From positions 1 through 64,000 of the forward strand of contig NZ_PPAW01000047.1 of assembly GCF_002913225.1 (NCBI RefSeq): a stretch of DNA of 64,000 nucleotides, given 5' to 3'. Below the pieces are notes generated by a model. It saw only the letters and a program-made list of their open reading frames with translations, did not search any database and was not told the DNA's origin. Shown piece after piece: positions 63,028-64,000 of the stretch; the stretch's first letter is position 1, and each line of letters begins with the position of its first letter. Position numbers and translations under genes: made by a program. The stretch is from Campylobacter concisus. Lineage in GTDB: Bacteria > Campylobacterota > Campylobacteria > Campylobacterales > Campylobacteraceae.

Positions 63028-63296
63028 AAAGCGTGATCTTAGATGCAAAAAAGATGGTTGAAAAAGAGGAGATGTATGAGTATTTTGCTAAGAAATTTGA
63101 CTTGCCAGAGTACTACGGCAAAAATTTAGACGCACTCTTTGACTGCCTTTGCGAGATAAATGAGCCAACGCTTATAAAGCTAAAAAATGAAAATGCTTTG
63201 GATAGTGCCACAAAAGAGAGCTTAACCCAGCTATTTTGCGACGTTTGCAACGAAAATGAGCTAGTTAAATTTGAGCTTGTAAAAGATAAAAAATGA
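63024..63296 (+). CDS. Barstar family ribonuclease inhibitor
   Basis: The 90-residue product overlaps the barnase gene by four bases (ATGA). LPEYYGKNLDALFDCL matches the barstar helix that plugs the barnase active site: Y30, Y31, D36 and D40 correspond to Bacillus Y29, Y30, D35 and D39, with Phe in place of Trp38. It would protect the cytoplasm from its partner RNase. Confidence 0.95.
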   Translation: MKSVILDAKKMVEKEEMYEYFAKKFDLPEYYGKNLDALFDCLCEINEPTLIKLKNENALDSATKESLTQLFCDVCNENELVKFELVKDKK

Positions 63297-63976
63297 TATT
63301 TGGAAAGATTGATTATCTAAATTTACTCCCATTTCACGTTTTTTTAAAATCAGCCCCACTAAGCTCTCAGATAAAAAAGGCGATCGAGTTTAAAAAGGGC
63401 GTGCCAAGCAAGCTAAATAGAGCCCTAAATGCTAGAAAGATCGACGCTGCGGTGATCTCAAGCATAGCTAGCAAAAAGGCAAATTTAAAGAAGCTAAATT
63501 TTGGAATAGTCGCCAAAAAAGATGTCAAAAGCGTGCTTGTGCGCAAAAACTCAGCCCCAAAGCCAGATCCTGCCTCAGCTAGCTCAAACGCCCTAGCCAA
63601 GGTGCTTAAGCTAAATGGCGAGGTGATCATAGGCGACAGGGCGCTAAAGGCATACTTAAGCGAGGGCAAAGAGTGCTTTTACGACCTTGGTCAAATTTGG
63701 CACGAAAAGACAAATTTGCCCTTTGTTTTTGGTAGATTTTCTTACGTAAAAAACGGCTCATTTTACAAAAGACTTGTCGCAAAATTTCTACAAAAAAATG
63801 TAAAGATCCCAAATTATATCTTAGCCAAGTACGCTAAAAGCCGCGGCATAAGCGAGCAAGATATCAAGTGGTATTTGAAATTTATAAGCTACAAAATAGG
63901 CCCAAAAGAGCAAAAATCACTCCGCAAATTTTTTAAAGAGTATAGATTCTTAAAAGAGCCCAAACTCCAAGCCTAA
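63293..63976 (+). CDS. mqnA: Chorismate dehydratase, menaquinone (futalosine) pathway
   Basis: The 227-residue product has the MqnA-type periplasmic-binding-protein fold: IFGKIDYLNLLPFHVFL, GVPSKLNRALNARKIDAAVI (with an S at the usual S/A-V-S position, VISSIAS) and VIIGDRALKAYL. It makes 3-enolpyruvylbenzoate from chorismate, and campylobacters use this route for menaquinone. It overlaps barstar by four bases and is complete, ending 24 bases before the window edge. Confidence 0.9.
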   Translation: MIFGKIDYLNLLPFHVFLKSAPLSSQIKKAIEFKKGVPSKLNRALNARKIDAAVISSIASKKANLKKLNFGIVAKKDVKSVLVRKNSAPKPDPASASSNALAKVLKLNGEVIIGDRALKAYLSEGKECFYDLGQIWHEKTNLPFVFGRFSYVKNGSFYKRLVAKFLQKNVKIPNYILAKYAKSRGISEQDIKWYLKFISYKIGPKEQKSLRKFFKEYRFLKEPKLQA

Positions 63977-64000
63977 TAACAACTAAATTTAATAATTATT

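Overview
The window is a contiguous piece of a low-GC Campylobacterota chromosome, most likely a Campylobacter of the C. concisus / C. curvus / C. showae type. The evidence is gene content and recalled gene order: CiaB next to a YciA-like thioesterase, purA followed by a FliJ-like and a MotE-like gene, ileS / tiny membrane ORF / gatA / guaB / murC / mutS2 / dapE, and SurA-like / gltX / malic enzyme / upp / mqnA all match blocks of C. jejuni. Unlike C. jejuni, it carries four GGDEF/EAL proteins. The species call is an inference.

Layout. (1) 1-7.4 kb, minus strand: two flagellar-type coiled-coil genes, purA, a HisZ-like gene and a 1361-residue PAS-GGDEF-EAL protein. (2) 7.4-14.4 kb: an FrxA-like nitroreductase; a selenium block (yedF, then selD, which reads through an in-frame UGA at residue 17 and is therefore a selenoprotein gene); an orphan fdhC; a DJ-1-like gene; nspC; moaD/moaE. 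(3) 14.4-20.7 kb: an operon of an OprC/NosA-like outer-membrane barrel without a plug domain and with a frameshifted signal peptide, a three-gene ABC importer and an NnrS-like membrane protein, with a Crp/Fnr regulator facing it. A FNR-type box at the position expected for activation lies upstream. This is the best candidate for an under-described system, probably copper or metal supply linked to anaerobic or nitrogen-oxide metabolism. (4) 20.8-31.8 kb: thioesterase, ciaB (with a zinc-protease-like HEFGH motif), two GGDEF-EAL proteins, dut, and small membrane and hypothetical genes. (5) 32-38.5 kb: a 1608-residue repeat protein with a LapA-type N-terminus and an EF-hand-like loop opening nearly every Ig-like repeat; then lemA and a TPM protein. 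(6) 38.5-40.4 kb: a 100-bp direct repeat flanking a possible structured RNA, an unknown gene and a decayed pectate-lyase-like gene. (7) 40.4-57.5 kb: housekeeping genes, with a nitrilase-fold pseudoenzyme and a broken tag gene. (8) 57.5-58.2 kb: relics of a DedA gene and a YedE-type selenium transporter. (9) 58.2-64 kb: SurA-like chaperone, gltX, malic enzyme, upp, a barnase/barstar pair and mqnA.

Themes: respiration and its cofactors (SelD/YedF, FdhC, MoaD/E, MqnA, NnrS); c-di-GMP proteins in which different halves have decayed in different copies; and repeated traces of gene loss. I found no tRNA, rRNA, CRISPR array or insertion sequence by eye.
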